In this document: in pieces, positions 8,651 through 17,622 of the stretch | Position numbering within the stretch: the first letter of the stretch is position 1 | Layout of the letters: each line of letters opens with the position of its first letter | DNA from: Streptomyces harenosi | Lineage (GTDB): Bacteria > Actinomycetota > Actinomycetes > Streptomycetales > Streptomycetaceae | NCBI RefSeq assembly: GCF_011008945.1 | Contig: NZ_WYCT01000017.1 | Location: 1-43,829, forward strand | DNA length: 43,829 nucleotides | Reading direction: 5' to 3' | Translations under genes and position numbers: made by a program | Notes under the pieces: model-generated | The model's database searches: none | What the model saw: the letters and a program-made list of their open reading frames with translations, nothing else | What the model was told of the DNA's origin: nothing

Positions 8651-9005
8651 TGCACACCACGGGACTGACAAAGCCGCAGAGGTGCCCGCGGAAGCCCGGC
8701 CGGGCGGACGGCCCGCCCGGCCGGCCGGCCCGGACGGCAGGCCGGGACGGCAGGCCCGGACGGCTGGCCGGGGGCCTGGGGAGCCGCGCTCCGGCTCCCG
8801 GGGAGCCGGGTGCCGCACCGGGGAGCGGTTTCCCGGGCGCCGGGCGGACCGGGAAGCCGGGTGCCCGAGGGGCCGCTTCCCGGAAGGCCAGGTGCCCCCC
8901 GGCGGGCCGCTGCCCGGGCGCGGGCGGCATTCCGCCTTCCGGTCCGCTTCCCGCCGGTCCCGGCGTTCGGCCCCCGCGGGAGGGGCGCGGCGGGGAAGGA
9001 CCGGC
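8651..9005. other. Intergenic region, GC-rich degenerate repeats
   Basis: No gene is supported in these 355 bases. The stretch is made of short degenerate repeats of a ggcaggccgggac/gccggg type and is close to 80 percent G+C by eye. One perfect hairpin, GGCCGGGCGG (8698-8707) with CCGCCCGGCC (8713-8722) and a five-base loop, sits 48 bases before the recG start on the minus strand. It may terminate transcripts from the upstream DAK-type gene. Confidence 0.5.
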
Positions 9006-10832
9006 CTACTCGACCCCGATGAGCAGCAGGGAGCCCTGCCTGCCGCCCCGGTAGACCACCGTGTCGACGGCCAGGTACGCCTTCCGCACGCGGGCCTCCA
9101 GGTCCCCGGCGACGGCCTCGGGGGCCTCGTCGCCCAGGACCAGGGTGACCAGTTCGCCTCCGGCGGCGAGCATGCGGTCCAGGACGGTCCGGGCGGTGGC
9201 GGTGACGTCCGCCCCGATCACGGCGACATCGCCGTCGATCAGGCCGAGGACGTCCCCGGCCTGGCAGATGCCCGCCGTGGTCCAGGACTCCCGTTCGGCG
9301 ACGGTGACCTCCGCGTAGCGGGTGGCGCCGGCCGCCGAGGTCATCGCCACGACGTCCTCGTCGAAGCTCCGTCCGGGCTCGTGCACGGCGAGCGCCGCGA
9401 TGCCCTGGACGGCGGAACGGGTGGGGATGAGAGCCACGCGGACGCCCGCCGCGCGGGCCTGCTCGGCCGCCGCGGCGGCGGTGTGGCGCAGCTCGGCGTC
9501 GTTGGGGAGCAGCACCACCTCGCGCGCGTGGGCCCGCCGTACCGCCTCCACCAGCTCACCGCTGGCCGGCGGCTCCCCGGGGCGGGCCAGCACGGTGGTG
9601 GCCCCGGCCTCGGAGTACAGCCCGGCCAGCCCCTCGCCCGGCACCACGGCCACCACGGCGCGCCGCGCCCGCGCGCGGGGCGGGTGCCCGGGGCCCGCGG
9701 TGTGCGCGTCGCCGTGCCCGAAGTGGGTGATCCGGATGCGGTACGGCCGCCCGGCCTCCACGCCCGCCTCGACGGCGGCACCGGCGTCGTCGACGTGCAC
9801 GTGCACGTTCCACAGCCCGTCACCGCCGACCACCACGAGGGAGTCCCCGAGAGCGTCGAGCCGCTCCCGCAGCCGCGCGACGGCGTCGTCGTCCGCCTCC
9901 AGGAGGTAGATCACCTCGAAGGCCGGGCCGGCGCCGGGAAGATCGCAGGAGCCGGCCAGGCCGCTCGCACCGGGGCCGTCCGCGGGGGTGTCCGGCCCGG
10001 TGCACTCCCCGCGCGGGGGAGCGTCCTGCGGGCCGGAGGGCTCCTCGCGCGCGGGGGCGCGGCCGAGCGGGGCCGCCGGACGGTGGAGGGCCGGCCCGGC
10101 CTCCGGTGCCTCGCCCGTCAGCGCCTCCACCAGCGCGGCGAGCACCGACACCAGCCCGCGCCCGCCCGCGTCGACCACTCCGGCGCGGCGCAGCACCGGC
10201 AGTTGGCCGGGGGTCGCGGCCAGCGCCGCCCGGGCGCCCTCGTAGGCCGCGAGGGCCACGGTGCCGCAGTCGCCCTCCGTCCCGTCGGCCGCGTCGGCGG
10301 CGGCGGAGGCCACCGACAGGACGGTGCCCTCGACCGGGTGGGCGACGGCCTGGCGGGCGGAGTCGGCCGCGTGCCGCAGGGCGAGCCGCAGGCGCGTCCC
10401 GTCGGCGTGCGCGCTCCCGTCCGGGCCGCCGAGCACCTGGGCCAGGCCGCGCAGCAGCTGCGCCAGGATCGTCCCCGAGTTCCCGCGCGCGCCGATCAGC
10501 GCGCCGTGGGCCATGGCCCGGGCGGCGTCGGCCAGCGAGGGGCCGCCGGACGCGCCCGCGCCGCCGGGGCCCGCGCCGCGCGCCTCGGCCGCGCCGGTGC
10601 CGGGGGCCTGTTCGCGGCCGCCGCCCGCCTCGTGCGCGGCGAAGACCGCCTCCACCGCCGCGGCGGCCGACTCGACGGTCAGGTACAGGTTGGTCCCGGT
10701 GTCCCCGTCCGCGACGGGATAGACGTTGATCGCGTCGATCTCCTCGCGCGCCCGCCCCAGCGCACGCAGCGCGAGACCGCACCAGGAGCGCACCGCCAGA
10801 GCGTCGAAGAACCTCTGCGGCACCTGCGCCAC
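9006..10832 (-). CDS. DAK-domain kinase (FakA/YloV-like)
   Basis: A 608-aa protein. The N-terminal DAK2 (DhaL-like) domain carries the nucleotide/Mg motif DAINVYPVADGDTGTNLYLT (residues about 33-52) and HGALIGARGNSGTILAQLLRG. A middle domain and a C-terminal DegV-like half follow (IRITHFGHGDAHT, VVLLPNDAELRHTAAAA, IPTRSAVQGIAAL, EDVVAMTSA). In Firmicutes the equivalent protein is FakA, the kinase that phosphorylates fatty acids bound to FakB; in Streptomyces the substrate is not established. A Gly/Ala/Pro-rich spacer at about 260-310 separates the parts. The GTG at 10832 has GGGAGG six bases upstream. It is divergent from rpmB. Confidence 0.88.
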   Translation of the reverse strand: MAQVPQRFFDALAVRSWCGLALRALGRAREEIDAINVYPVADGDTGTNLYLTVESAAAAVEAVFAAHEAGGGREQAPGTGAAEARGAGPGGAGASGGPSLADAARAMAHGALIGARGNSGTILAQLLRGLAQVLGGPDGSAHADGTRLRLALRHAADSARQAVAHPVEGTVLSVASAAADAADGTEGDCGTVALAAYEGARAALAATPGQLPVLRRAGVVDAGGRGLVSVLAALVEALTGEAPEAGPALHRPAAPLGRAPAREEPSGPQDAPPRGECTGPDTPADGPGASGLAGSCDLPGAGPAFEVIYLLEADDDAVARLRERLDALGDSLVVVGGDGLWNVHVHVDDAGAAVEAGVEAGRPYRIRITHFGHGDAHTAGPGHPPRARARRAVVAVVPGEGLAGLYSEAGATTVLARPGEPPASGELVEAVRRAHAREVVLLPNDAELRHTAAAAAEQARAAGVRVALIPTRSAVQGIAALAVHEPGRSFDEDVVAMTSAAGATRYAEVTVAERESWTTAGICQAGDVLGLIDGDVAVIGADVTATARTVLDRMLAAGGELVTLVLGDEAPEAVAGDLEARVRKAYLAVDTVVYRGGRQGSLLLIGVE

Positions 10833-10957
10833 CTGCGCCTCCCTGAGCTGCTGGACGTGGCAGGCAGCGTAGACCCCGGGGCGGTGCCCGCCGGAACAGG
10901 GCCGGGGAGGGGCCCCTGAGCTGCCATGGTAGTTTCGTTGTACGGGAGCAGCCGTTG

Positions 10958-11065
10958 TATGCTGCTCCGGTTGCCCGATCCCATCGGGCTAGTTCCCCTG
11001 GCAGCGCCACTCAGATCTCGGAATGCTCGCAAGAGCCTGAGATCTCGATCCCGGCATGCCGGGAT
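10958..11065 (+). promoter_or_regulatory. rpmB promoter and structured 5' leader with three hairpins
   Basis: A -10-like TATGCT lies at 10958-10963; no good -35 is evident. Three successive structures follow before the start codon. Hairpin 1: GCCCGAT (10973-10979) with ATCGGGC (10983-10989), loop CCC. Hairpin 2: AGATCTC (11013-11019) with GAGATCT (11039-11045), enclosing GCTC-GCAA-GAGC (11025-11036), a GNRA-type tetraloop, with an asymmetric internal loop. Hairpin 3: the perfect 18-base palindrome ATCCCGGCATGCCGGGAT (11048-11065). The arrangement resembles a ribosomal-protein leader. Confidence 0.5.
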
Positions 11066-11101
11066 TAACCGTAAGTGCATCTGAAGTCTTTGGAGTGACC
11101 C

Positions 11102-11287
11102 GTGGCTGCCAACTGCGACGTCTGCGGCAAGGGGCCGGGCTTCGGCAACAACATCTCGCACTCGCACCGCCGTACGTCCCGCCGCTGGAACCCGAACATC
11201 CAGCGTGTGCGTACCGTGGTCGGCGGGACGCCGAAGCGCGTGAACGCTTGCACCTCGTGCATCAAGGCCGGCAAGGTCTCGCGCTGA
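11102..11287 (+). CDS. rpmB: 50S ribosomal protein L28
   Basis: A 61-aa large-subunit protein starting at GTG 11102 with GGAG six bases upstream. It has the L28 core [17 protein letters not shown] and [22 protein letters not shown]. Cys-x2-Cys pairs at the N-terminus (CDVC) and C-terminus (CTSC) mark the zinc-containing form. A clear intrinsic terminator follows, so it is probably a single-gene transcript. It is read divergently from the DAK-type gene. Confidence 0.97.
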   Translation: MAANCDVCGKGPGFGNNISHSHRRTSRRWNPNIQRVRTVVGGTPKRVNACTSCIKAGKVSR

Positions 11288-11330
11288 CGCTCAGCAACAG
11301 CGCGCGGCCACTGCTGGTTCGCTTGCACTG

Positions 11331-11361
11331 AGCCGGTCCACCTCGTGTGGGCCGGCTTTTT
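11331..11361 (+). terminator. Intrinsic terminator of rpmB
   Basis: AGCCGGTCCAC (11331-11341) pairs with GTGGGCCGGCT (11347-11357) over 11 pairs including one T-G, with a five-base loop and a run of five T (11357-11361). It is the only hairpin in the window followed by a proper T tract. Confidence 0.9.
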
Positions 11362-11595
11362 GCATGCCCGGAGAACAGCCGTGCGGGCCCGCCGCCCGCG
11401 GCTGCCGTGATCCGCTCCGGGCGCGCTGCCCGGGGTGACCCGGCTCACCGGGGACCCGTCCGGTCGCCGCGCCGGGCCGAACCGGGCCGGACCCGGCTGG
11501 ACGGGTGGCCGCCGGGCAGCTACGGCGCCCGGCGCCACCCGGAGCCCGCGCCCCGCGACCGGCCTCACACCACCACCGGCCGCACACCACCGGCC

Positions 11596-12398
<803 letters not shown>

Positions 12399-12402
<4 letters not shown>

Positions 12403-13367
12403 GACTCGATGTCCTCTCCGAAGTGGTCCCAGCCGCCCTTGCTGGTCCAGGGCGCCCCGTCGACGGTCACCTGGGGCAGCGCCGAGGGGTTGAGGACCTC
12501 GCCGATGACCTTCCAGCGGGCGGGCAGCTTCACGTCCGGCCGGAAGGTCGCCACGATCGCGTGGTCCTCTCCCCCGGTCAGCACCCACTGCATCGGGTCG
12601 ACGCCGACGGCCTGCCCGATGTCGTTCATCTGGGTGGGGATGTCGATCTGCCCGGAGCGGATGTCGATGCGCACGTTGCTCGCCTCGGCGATGTGCCCCA
12701 GGTCGGCGATCAGCCCGTCGCTGACGTCGCACATCGCGGTGGCGCCGAGCGCGGCCGCGGCCGGGCCCGCGTGGTAGGGCGGCTCCGGGCGGCGGTGGGC
12801 CTCCACGAAGGCGCGCGGCGAGCGGAAACCGCGGGAGAGCACGGCGTACCCGGCCGCGGACCAGCCCAGCCAGCCGGTCACCGCGACGAGGTCGCCGGGC
12901 CGCGCCCCGCCCCGCGTCACCGGCTCCTGGCCGCGCAGGTCGCCCAGGGCGGTGATGGAGACGGTGATGGTCTCGCCGCGCACCACGTCACCGCCCACGA
13001 CGGCGGCACCGGCGACCTGGCACTCGTCGCGCAGACCGTCCATCAACTCCGTCGGCCAGGTCACCGGCAGCTCGGCCGGCACCACCAGGCCGAGCAGCAG
13101 GGCGGTGGGCACGGCGCCCATGGCGGAGATGTCGGCGAGGTTCTGCGCCGCCGCCTTGCGGCCCACGTCGTAGGCGGTCGACCAGTCACGGCGGAAGTGC
13201 CGGCCCTCCACCAGGATGTCGGTGCTGGCCACGACCCGGCGGTCGGGCGCGGCGACCACCGCGGCGTCGTCACCGGGGCCGAGGCGGACCGCCGGGGTCG
13301 TGGTGAGACGGGAGGTGAGCTCCCTGATGAGCCCGAACTCCCCGAGCTCACCAACAGTGCCCTTCAT
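12399..13367 (-). CDS. thiL: Thiamine-monophosphate kinase ThiL
   Basis: A 322-aa enzyme that makes thiamine pyrophosphate from thiamine monophosphate and ATP. It has the AIRS-type ATP/Mg motifs [16 protein letters not shown] (about 27-42), [38 protein letters not shown] and [16 protein letters not shown], and the C-terminal segment [15 protein letters not shown]. The ATG at 13367 has AAGGG and, further up, GGGGAG. It is the first gene of the thiL-thiD pair. I looked for a TPP riboswitch upstream and did not find one. Confidence 0.96.
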
Positions 13368-13687
13368 TGCCCTTGCTCCCCTTCTGTCCCTGTCCGTGCC
13401 CGGTCGCGCGTCATCTGTGTCCTCGTTACGGTCGAAGTAACGGTCGAAGCAACGGCTGAGGCGGCGGCCCGTGCGACGGGCCCCGCGCCGGCCGAGGGGA
13501 CGGCCGCAGCCACCGCCGGGACGGCCGGCGGGGCCGCCGCGAGGACCGTCCGGTGCGTCGACCCGTATCCTCCCGGTGCCCCGGCGCGCGCGCCACGTAT
13601 CCCCCGGGTCTCCCCGTGACGAGCGGCGACGCGATACCGTGGCGTTCCTTTTCCCCACATGATCCTCGTGGCCGCCCTGGAGGTTCC
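13368..13687. other. Divergent intergenic region between thiL and the Lrp-type gene
   Basis: No gene is supported in these 320 bases. It contains a direct repeat (13426-13455, described separately). A -10-like TACCGT at 13635-13640 may serve the Lrp-type gene. No riboswitch or clear -35 elements were seen. Confidence 0.4.
13426..13455. repeat. 12-base direct repeat upstream of thiL
   Basis: TTACGGTCGAAG (13426-13437) is followed directly by TAACGGTCGAAG (13438-13449) and a partial third copy CAACGG (13450-13455). It starts about 60 bases upstream of the thiL start codon. The helical-turn spacing could suit a DNA-binding protein. No protein can be assigned. Confidence 0.6.
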
Positions 13688-13921
13688 GTGGTACAGGCGT
13701 ACATCCTGATCCAGACGGAGGTCGGCAAGGCGTCGACCGTCGCCGAGACGATCGGCAAGATCCCTGGGGTGATCCAGGCGGAGGACGTGACCGGGCCGTA
13801 CGACGTCATCGTCCGCGCCCAGGCCGACACGGTCGACGAGCTGGGCCGCATGGTGGTCGCCAAGGTCCAGCAGGTGGACGGCATCACCCGCACCCTGACC
13901 TGCCCGGTCGTCCATCTGTAG
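13688..13921 (+). CDS. Stand-alone Lrp/AsnC ligand-binding (RAM) domain protein
   Basis: A 77-aa protein from GTG 13688 with GGAGG five bases upstream. It is a single RAM (ACT-like) domain: VQAYILIQTEVGKASTVAE, IPGVIQAEDVTGPYDVIVRAQ, and VQQVDGITRTLTCPVV. There is no helix-turn-helix, so it cannot bind DNA on its own like full-length Lrp. Such single-domain proteins are common in actinobacteria and may sense amino acids or modulate full-length Lrp proteins (inference). It is divergent from thiL and precedes the DUF3515 gene by 20 bases. Confidence 0.9.
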   Translation: MVQAYILIQTEVGKASTVAETIGKIPGVIQAEDVTGPYDVIVRAQADTVDELGRMVVAKVQQVDGITRTLTCPVVHL

Positions 13922-13929
13922 CCCCCGTC

Positions 13930-13935
13930 TACCCT
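13930..13935 (+). promoter_or_regulatory. -10 hexamer of a leaderless promoter for the DUF3515 gene
   Basis: TACCCT ends six bases before the GTG at 13942 and there is no ribosome binding site between them. This supports a leaderless transcript that starts at the initiation codon. Confidence 0.5.
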
Positions 13936-13941
13936 GGGCCG

Positions 13942-14433
13942 GTGAACTCCTTCCCTCACCGGCACCGCTTCGTCCTCGCACCGCCCGCGCTCGCCCTGCT
14001 GCTCGCCGCGGCGGGCTGCTCGTCGGCGGACGGCAGCGCCTCGGCGGCGGTTCCCAGCCCCGGCGCGGACGCGACGCGCCTGTGCCGGAACCTGGACGAG
14101 GAGCTGCCGTCGACGGTGGACGGCCTGAGCCGCGAGGACCCGGAGCCCCCGTCCGCCCTGACGGCGGGCTGGGGAAACCCGGTGATCATACTGCGCTGCG
14201 GTGTGCCGCGGCCCGCCGAGATGAGCGATCCGGAGGCCGACGGCGTGGAGGTGGACGGCGTCGGATGGCTGCTGCAGAAGCGGCAGGACGGATCGTTCCG
14301 GTTCACCACCACGCTGCGCAGGGCGTATGCCGAGGTGACCATTCCCGAGGAGCGCACCGGGGACGGCCTGGCGCCGCTGGTCGACCTGGCCCCGGCCGTG
14401 AAGAAGGCGATCCCCGAGGGGATCGCCGACTGA
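13942..14433 (+). CDS. DUF3515 family lipoprotein
   Basis: A 163-aa exported protein. The N-terminus has basic residues (NSFPHRHRF), a hydrophobic stretch (APPALALLLAAA) and a lipobox ending in GC at residues 25-26, so it is predicted to be lipid-anchored to the outer face of the membrane. The mature part has the DUF3515 pattern LCRNLDEELPSTVDG, SALTAGWGNPVIILRCGVP and VGWLLQ...GSFRFTTTLRRAYAEVTIPE. Two cysteines (in RLCRN and LRCGV) may pair. The function is unknown. It is convergent with ddl, with only 25 bases between the ends. Confidence 0.88.
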   Translation: MNSFPHRHRFVLAPPALALLLAAAGCSSADGSASAAVPSPGADATRLCRNLDEELPSTVDGLSREDPEPPSALTAGWGNPVIILRCGVPRPAEMSDPEADGVEVDGVGWLLQKRQDGSFRFTTTLRRAYAEVTIPEERTGDGLAPLVDLAPAVKKAIPEGIAD

Positions 14434-14458
14434 TCGTTTCACCCGGCCGGTACGGTCC

Positions 14459-15616
14459 TCAGCGCAGCCCCGTGGAGCGCCGCAGCGCGGCCTGCACCAG
14501 CCGGTCCACCAGCTCCGGGTAGGCGATGCCACTGGCCTGCCACATCTGCGGGTACATGGAGATCGGCGTGAAGCCGGGCATGGTGTTGATCTCGTTGATC
14601 ACGAACTCTCCGTCCTCGGTGAGGAAGAAGTCCGCGCGCACCAGCCCCTCGCAGGAGGCCGCCTCGAAGGCCTCCACCGCCAGCCGCTGCACCTCGGCCG
14701 TCTCCTCGGGCGTCAGCGGCGCGGGCACGATGCCGGGCGTGGAGTCGATGTACTTGGCCTCGAAGTCGTAGTACGCGTGCGCCTCGGGCGGCGGGATCTC
14801 GGCGGGTACGGAGGCCCGCGGGCCGTCCTCGAACTCCAGGACGCCGCACTCGATCTCCCGGCCGCGCAGGGCCGCCTCGACCAGGATCTTGGGGTCGTGG
14901 CGCTGGGCCTCGGCGATGGCCTCGTCCAGGCCGGAGAGGTCGTCGACCTTGGTGATGCCGATGGAGGAGCCGGCGCGGGCCGGCTTCACGAACAGCGGCC
15001 AGCCGTGCTCGCCGGCGAAGTCGACGATCTTCTTGCGGGCGGCCGGCTGGTCCCGCTGCCACTCGCGCGGCCGGATCACCACGTACGGGCCGACCTTGAG
15101 CCCGAAGGAGGTGAACACCCGCTTCATGTACTCCTTGTCCTGGCCGACGGCCGAGGCGAGCACACCGGAGCCCACGTACGGCACGCCGGAGAGCTCCAGC
15201 AGGCCCTGGAGGGTGCCGTCCTCGCCGTAGGGGCCGTGCAGCACCGGGAAGACGACGTCGACCTCGCCGAGGACCTTGGGCACCGAGCCGGGTTCGCTGT
15301 AGACGACCTCGCGGCTGCCGGGGTCGACGGAGAGCACCACGCTGCCCTCGGTCGACTCGGCGAGGTCCTCGACGCTGGGCGTGCGCCGCTCGGTGATCGC
15401 CATGCGCTCGGGCTCGTCGGCGGTGAGCGCCCAGCGGCCGTCCCGGGTGATGCCGATCGGCAGGACGTCGTACTTGGTCCGGTCGATGGCCTTCAGGACG
15501 GCGCCGGCGGTGACCGCGGAGATCCCGTGCTCGGAGCTGCGCCCGCCGAACACGACGGCCACACGCGGCTTGCGCGTCGGCTGCCCGGGGCTCTGGGGGA
15601 GGTTCTCGGTGCTCAT
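14459..15616 (-). CDS. ddl: D-alanine--D-alanine ligase
   Basis: A 385-aa ATP-grasp enzyme that makes the D-Ala-D-Ala dipeptide of peptidoglycan. The N-terminal motif is RVAVVFGGRSSEHGISAVTA (about 18-37). The middle holds HGPYGEDGTLQGLLEL and GSGVLASAVGQDKEYMKRV. The ATP-grasp part carries PLFVKPARAGSSIGITKV, and the Mg/substrate site is in RADFFLTEDGEFVINEINTMPGF. The ATG at 15616 (MSTENLPQ) is chosen because residues upstream show no conserved sequence; a TACTCT -10 element lies nine bases before it, so the leader is absent or very short. It is downstream of and on the same strand as plsC-gpsA, an arrangement seen in other streptomycetes. Confidence 0.95.
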   Translation of the reverse strand: MSTENLPQSPGQPTRKPRVAVVFGGRSSEHGISAVTAGAVLKAIDRTKYDVLPIGITRDGRWALTADEPERMAITERRTPSVEDLAESTEGSVVLSVDPGSREVVYSEPGSVPKVLGEVDVVFPVLHGPYGEDGTLQGLLELSGVPYVGSGVLASAVGQDKEYMKRVFTSFGLKVGPYVVIRPREWQRDQPAARKKIVDFAGEHGWPLFVKPARAGSSIGITKVDDLSGLDEAIAEAQRHDPKILVEAALRGREIECGVLEFEDGPRASVPAEIPPPEAHAYYDFEAKYIDSTPGIVPAPLTPEETAEVQRLAVEAFEAASCEGLVRADFFLTEDGEFVINEINTMPGFTPISMYPQMWQASGIAYPELVDRLVQAALRRSTGLR

Positions 15617-15685
15617 ATCGCGATGAGAGTACCCGCCCGTAGGGCGCGGCACAGCGTCGGCGGGGCCGCGTGGCGCGGCCGTCGC

Positions 15686-16696
15686 TCAGCGTCGCTCCGG
15701 CTTCGCGCTGCGCGACATCAGCTCCTTCAGCGCGACCACGGGGGGCTTGCTCTCGTGCACGATGCCGACGACCGTCTCGGTGATCGGCATGTCGACGCCG
15801 TGGCGCCGGGCCAGATCCAGCACCGACTCGCAGGACTTGACCCCCTCGGCGGTCTGCCGGGTGACCGCGATGGTCTCCTGGAGGGTCATGCCCTTGCCGA
15901 GGTTGGTGCCGAAGGTGTGGTTGCGGGACAGCGGCGAGGAGCAGGTCGCCACGAGGTCGCCCAGGCCCGCCAGTCCGGAGAAGGTGAGCGGGTCGGCGCC
16001 CAGCGCGACCCCGAGGCGGGTGGTCTCGGCGAGGCCGCGGGTGATCAGCGAGCCCTTGGCGTTGTCGCCGAGGCCCATGCCGTCCGCGATGCCGACGGCC
16101 AGCCCGATCACGTTCTTGACCGCGCCGCCGAGTTCGCAGCCGACGACGTCGGTGTTGGTGTACGGGCGGAAGTACGGCGTGTGGCAGGCGGTCTGGAGCC
16201 GCCGGGCGACGGCCTCGTCGGTGCAGGCGACCACGGAGGCGGCCGGCATGCGGGCGGCGATCTCCCGGGCGAGGTTGGGCCCGGAGACCACGGCGATCCG
16301 GTCCCGGCCGACCTCGGCGACGTCCTCGATGACCTCGCTCATCCGCATCGCGGAGCCGAGTTCGATGCCCTTCATCAGCGACACCAGCACCGTGTCCGGT
16401 GCCAGCAGCGGCGCCCAGGCGGCGAGGTTGCCGCGCAGGGTCTGGGAGGGCACCGCGAGAACGGTGAAGTCGGCGTCCCGCGCGGCCTCGGCGGCGTCGG
16501 TGGTGGCCCGCACGTTCCCGGGCAGCTCGACGCCGGGCAGGTAGTCCGGGTTGGTGCGGGTGGAGTTGACGGCCTCGGCGAGCTCGGCGCGGCGCCCCCA
16601 CAGGGTCACCTCGCAGCCGGCGTCGGCGAGGACCATGGCGAAGGCGGTCCCCCACGACCCGGTGCCGAAGACGGCCGCCTTGACGGGTTCCCTCAC
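15686..16696 (-). CDS. gpsA: Glycerol-3-phosphate dehydrogenase [NAD(P)+]
   Basis: A 336-aa enzyme that reduces dihydroxyacetone phosphate to sn-glycerol 3-phosphate for phospholipid synthesis. The Rossmann motif GTGSWGTAFAMVLADAGCEV is at residues about 10-29. Conserved later segments are GIELGSAMRMSEV, VVSGPNLAREIA, CELGGAVKNVIGLAVGIADGMGLGDNAKGSLITRG and GLAGLGDLVATCSSPLSRN. The GTG at 16696 overlaps the plsC stop as GTGA. The length equals the family norm. Together with the upstream acyltransferase it provides the first two steps of phosphatidate synthesis. Confidence 0.96.
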   Translation of the reverse strand: MREPVKAAVFGTGSWGTAFAMVLADAGCEVTLWGRRAELAEAVNSTRTNPDYLPGVELPGNVRATTDAAEAARDADFTVLAVPSQTLRGNLAAWAPLLAPDTVLVSLMKGIELGSAMRMSEVIEDVAEVGRDRIAVVSGPNLAREIAARMPAASVVACTDEAVARRLQTACHTPYFRPYTNTDVVGCELGGAVKNVIGLAVGIADGMGLGDNAKGSLITRGLAETTRLGVALGADPLTFSGLAGLGDLVATCSSPLSRNHTFGTNLGKGMTLQETIAVTRQTAEGVKSCESVLDLARRHGVDMPITETVVGIVHESKPPVVALKELMSRSAKPERR

Positions 16697-17466
16697 GTGC
16701 CCTGCCCTTCCGCCTGCCTGCGCCGCTGCGTCTGCGCCTGCGTCCGGCGCCGCTGCTCGATCCGCTCGCGGCGCGGGTCGTAGGGGGTGTCGGGCGCCTT
16801 CTCGCCGCGGACCTCCTCGAGCTGGCGGGTGATGGCGGCCATGATGACCTCCGTCGCCTCCTTCAGCACCTCGGCGGTCATCTCCTTGCCGTAGAAGCGG
16901 GAGAGGTCCACCGGCGGGCCCGCCAGCACACGGTGGGTCTTGCGCGGGAAGAGGTTCGGCTTCTTCGCGTACGGCGGCAGCACCTCGTTGCAGCCCCACT
17001 GGGCGACGGGGATCACCGGGCAGCGGGTCTGCAGGGCGACGCGCGCGGCGCCGGTCTTGCCCGTCATGGGCCAGCCGTCCGGGTCGCGGGTCAGGGTGCC
17101 CTCGGGGTAGAAGGCGACGCACTCGCCGCGCTGGACGGCGTCGATCGCGGCGCGGAAGGCGCTCAGCGCGTCCGTGCTCTCCCGGTAGACGGGGATCTGC
17201 CCGGTGCCGCGCATCGCGGCGCCGACGAATCCCTTCTTGAAAAGACCGCTCTTCGCCAGGAATCGCGGGACGCGTCCGGTGTTGTACTGGAAATGCGCGT
17301 ACGCGAAGGGATCGATGTGCGAATTGTGGTTCACGACCGTGATAAATCCGCCCTCGGCCGGAATGTGCTCCATTCCGCGCCAGTCCCGCTTGAGCAGAAC
17401 CACCAGCGGCGGTTTGCAGATCACCGCGGCGAAGCGGTACCAGAAGCCGATTCTCCGGCGGGGCAC
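16693..17466 (-). CDS. plsC: 1-acyl-sn-glycerol-3-phosphate acyltransferase (PlsC family)
   Basis: A 257-aa membrane-associated acyltransferase. The catalytic NHNSHIDPF (HxxxxD) lies near residues 46-54. Substrate motifs follow: GTGQIPVYRES, CVAFYPEGTLTRD and VIPVAQWGCNEVLPP. A hydrophobic N-terminal segment (FWYRFAAVICKPPLVVLL) probably anchors it in the membrane. The tail of about 30 residues is Arg/Gln-rich (RIEQRRRTQAQTQRRRQ). The GTG at 17466 has AGGAAGG seven bases upstream. It is coupled to gpsA by a four-base overlap, and the two are consecutive in the pathway if it acts on lysophosphatidate. Which acyl-acceptor it uses cannot be read from the sequence. Confidence 0.92.
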   Translation of the reverse strand: MPRRRIGFWYRFAAVICKPPLVVLLKRDWRGMEHIPAEGGFITVVNHNSHIDPFAYAHFQYNTGRVPRFLAKSGLFKKGFVGAAMRGTGQIPVYRESTDALSAFRAAIDAVQRGECVAFYPEGTLTRDPDGWPMTGKTGAARVALQTRCPVIPVAQWGCNEVLPPYAKKPNLFPRKTHRVLAGPPVDLSRFYGKEMTAEVLKEATEVIMAAITRQLEEVRGEKAPDTPYDPRRERIEQRRRTQAQTQRRRQAEGQGT

Positions 17467-17622
17467 GCGGACACCTTCCTCTAGGGCCTGGAACGGGGCC
17501 AGGGGAGCCGCACAAGTGTCGCCCCGGGCCGCCGGTCTGTCGAGAACACCGTACGCCCCGCCTCGGGGCCGGCCGGGTCCCCGGGGGGACAATGGCCACG
17601 ACAAGAGAGGGACGGAACGCTC

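Noticed and set aside
8690-9000. CRISPR-like or satellite repeat array between recG and the DAK-type gene
   Set aside because: The repeats are short, degenerate, irregular and without spacers. This is compositional low complexity.
13368-13687. TPP riboswitch upstream of thiL-thiD
   Set aside because: The conserved thi-box words (CTGAGA and the GAACCTGATC-type segment) were not found on the minus strand.
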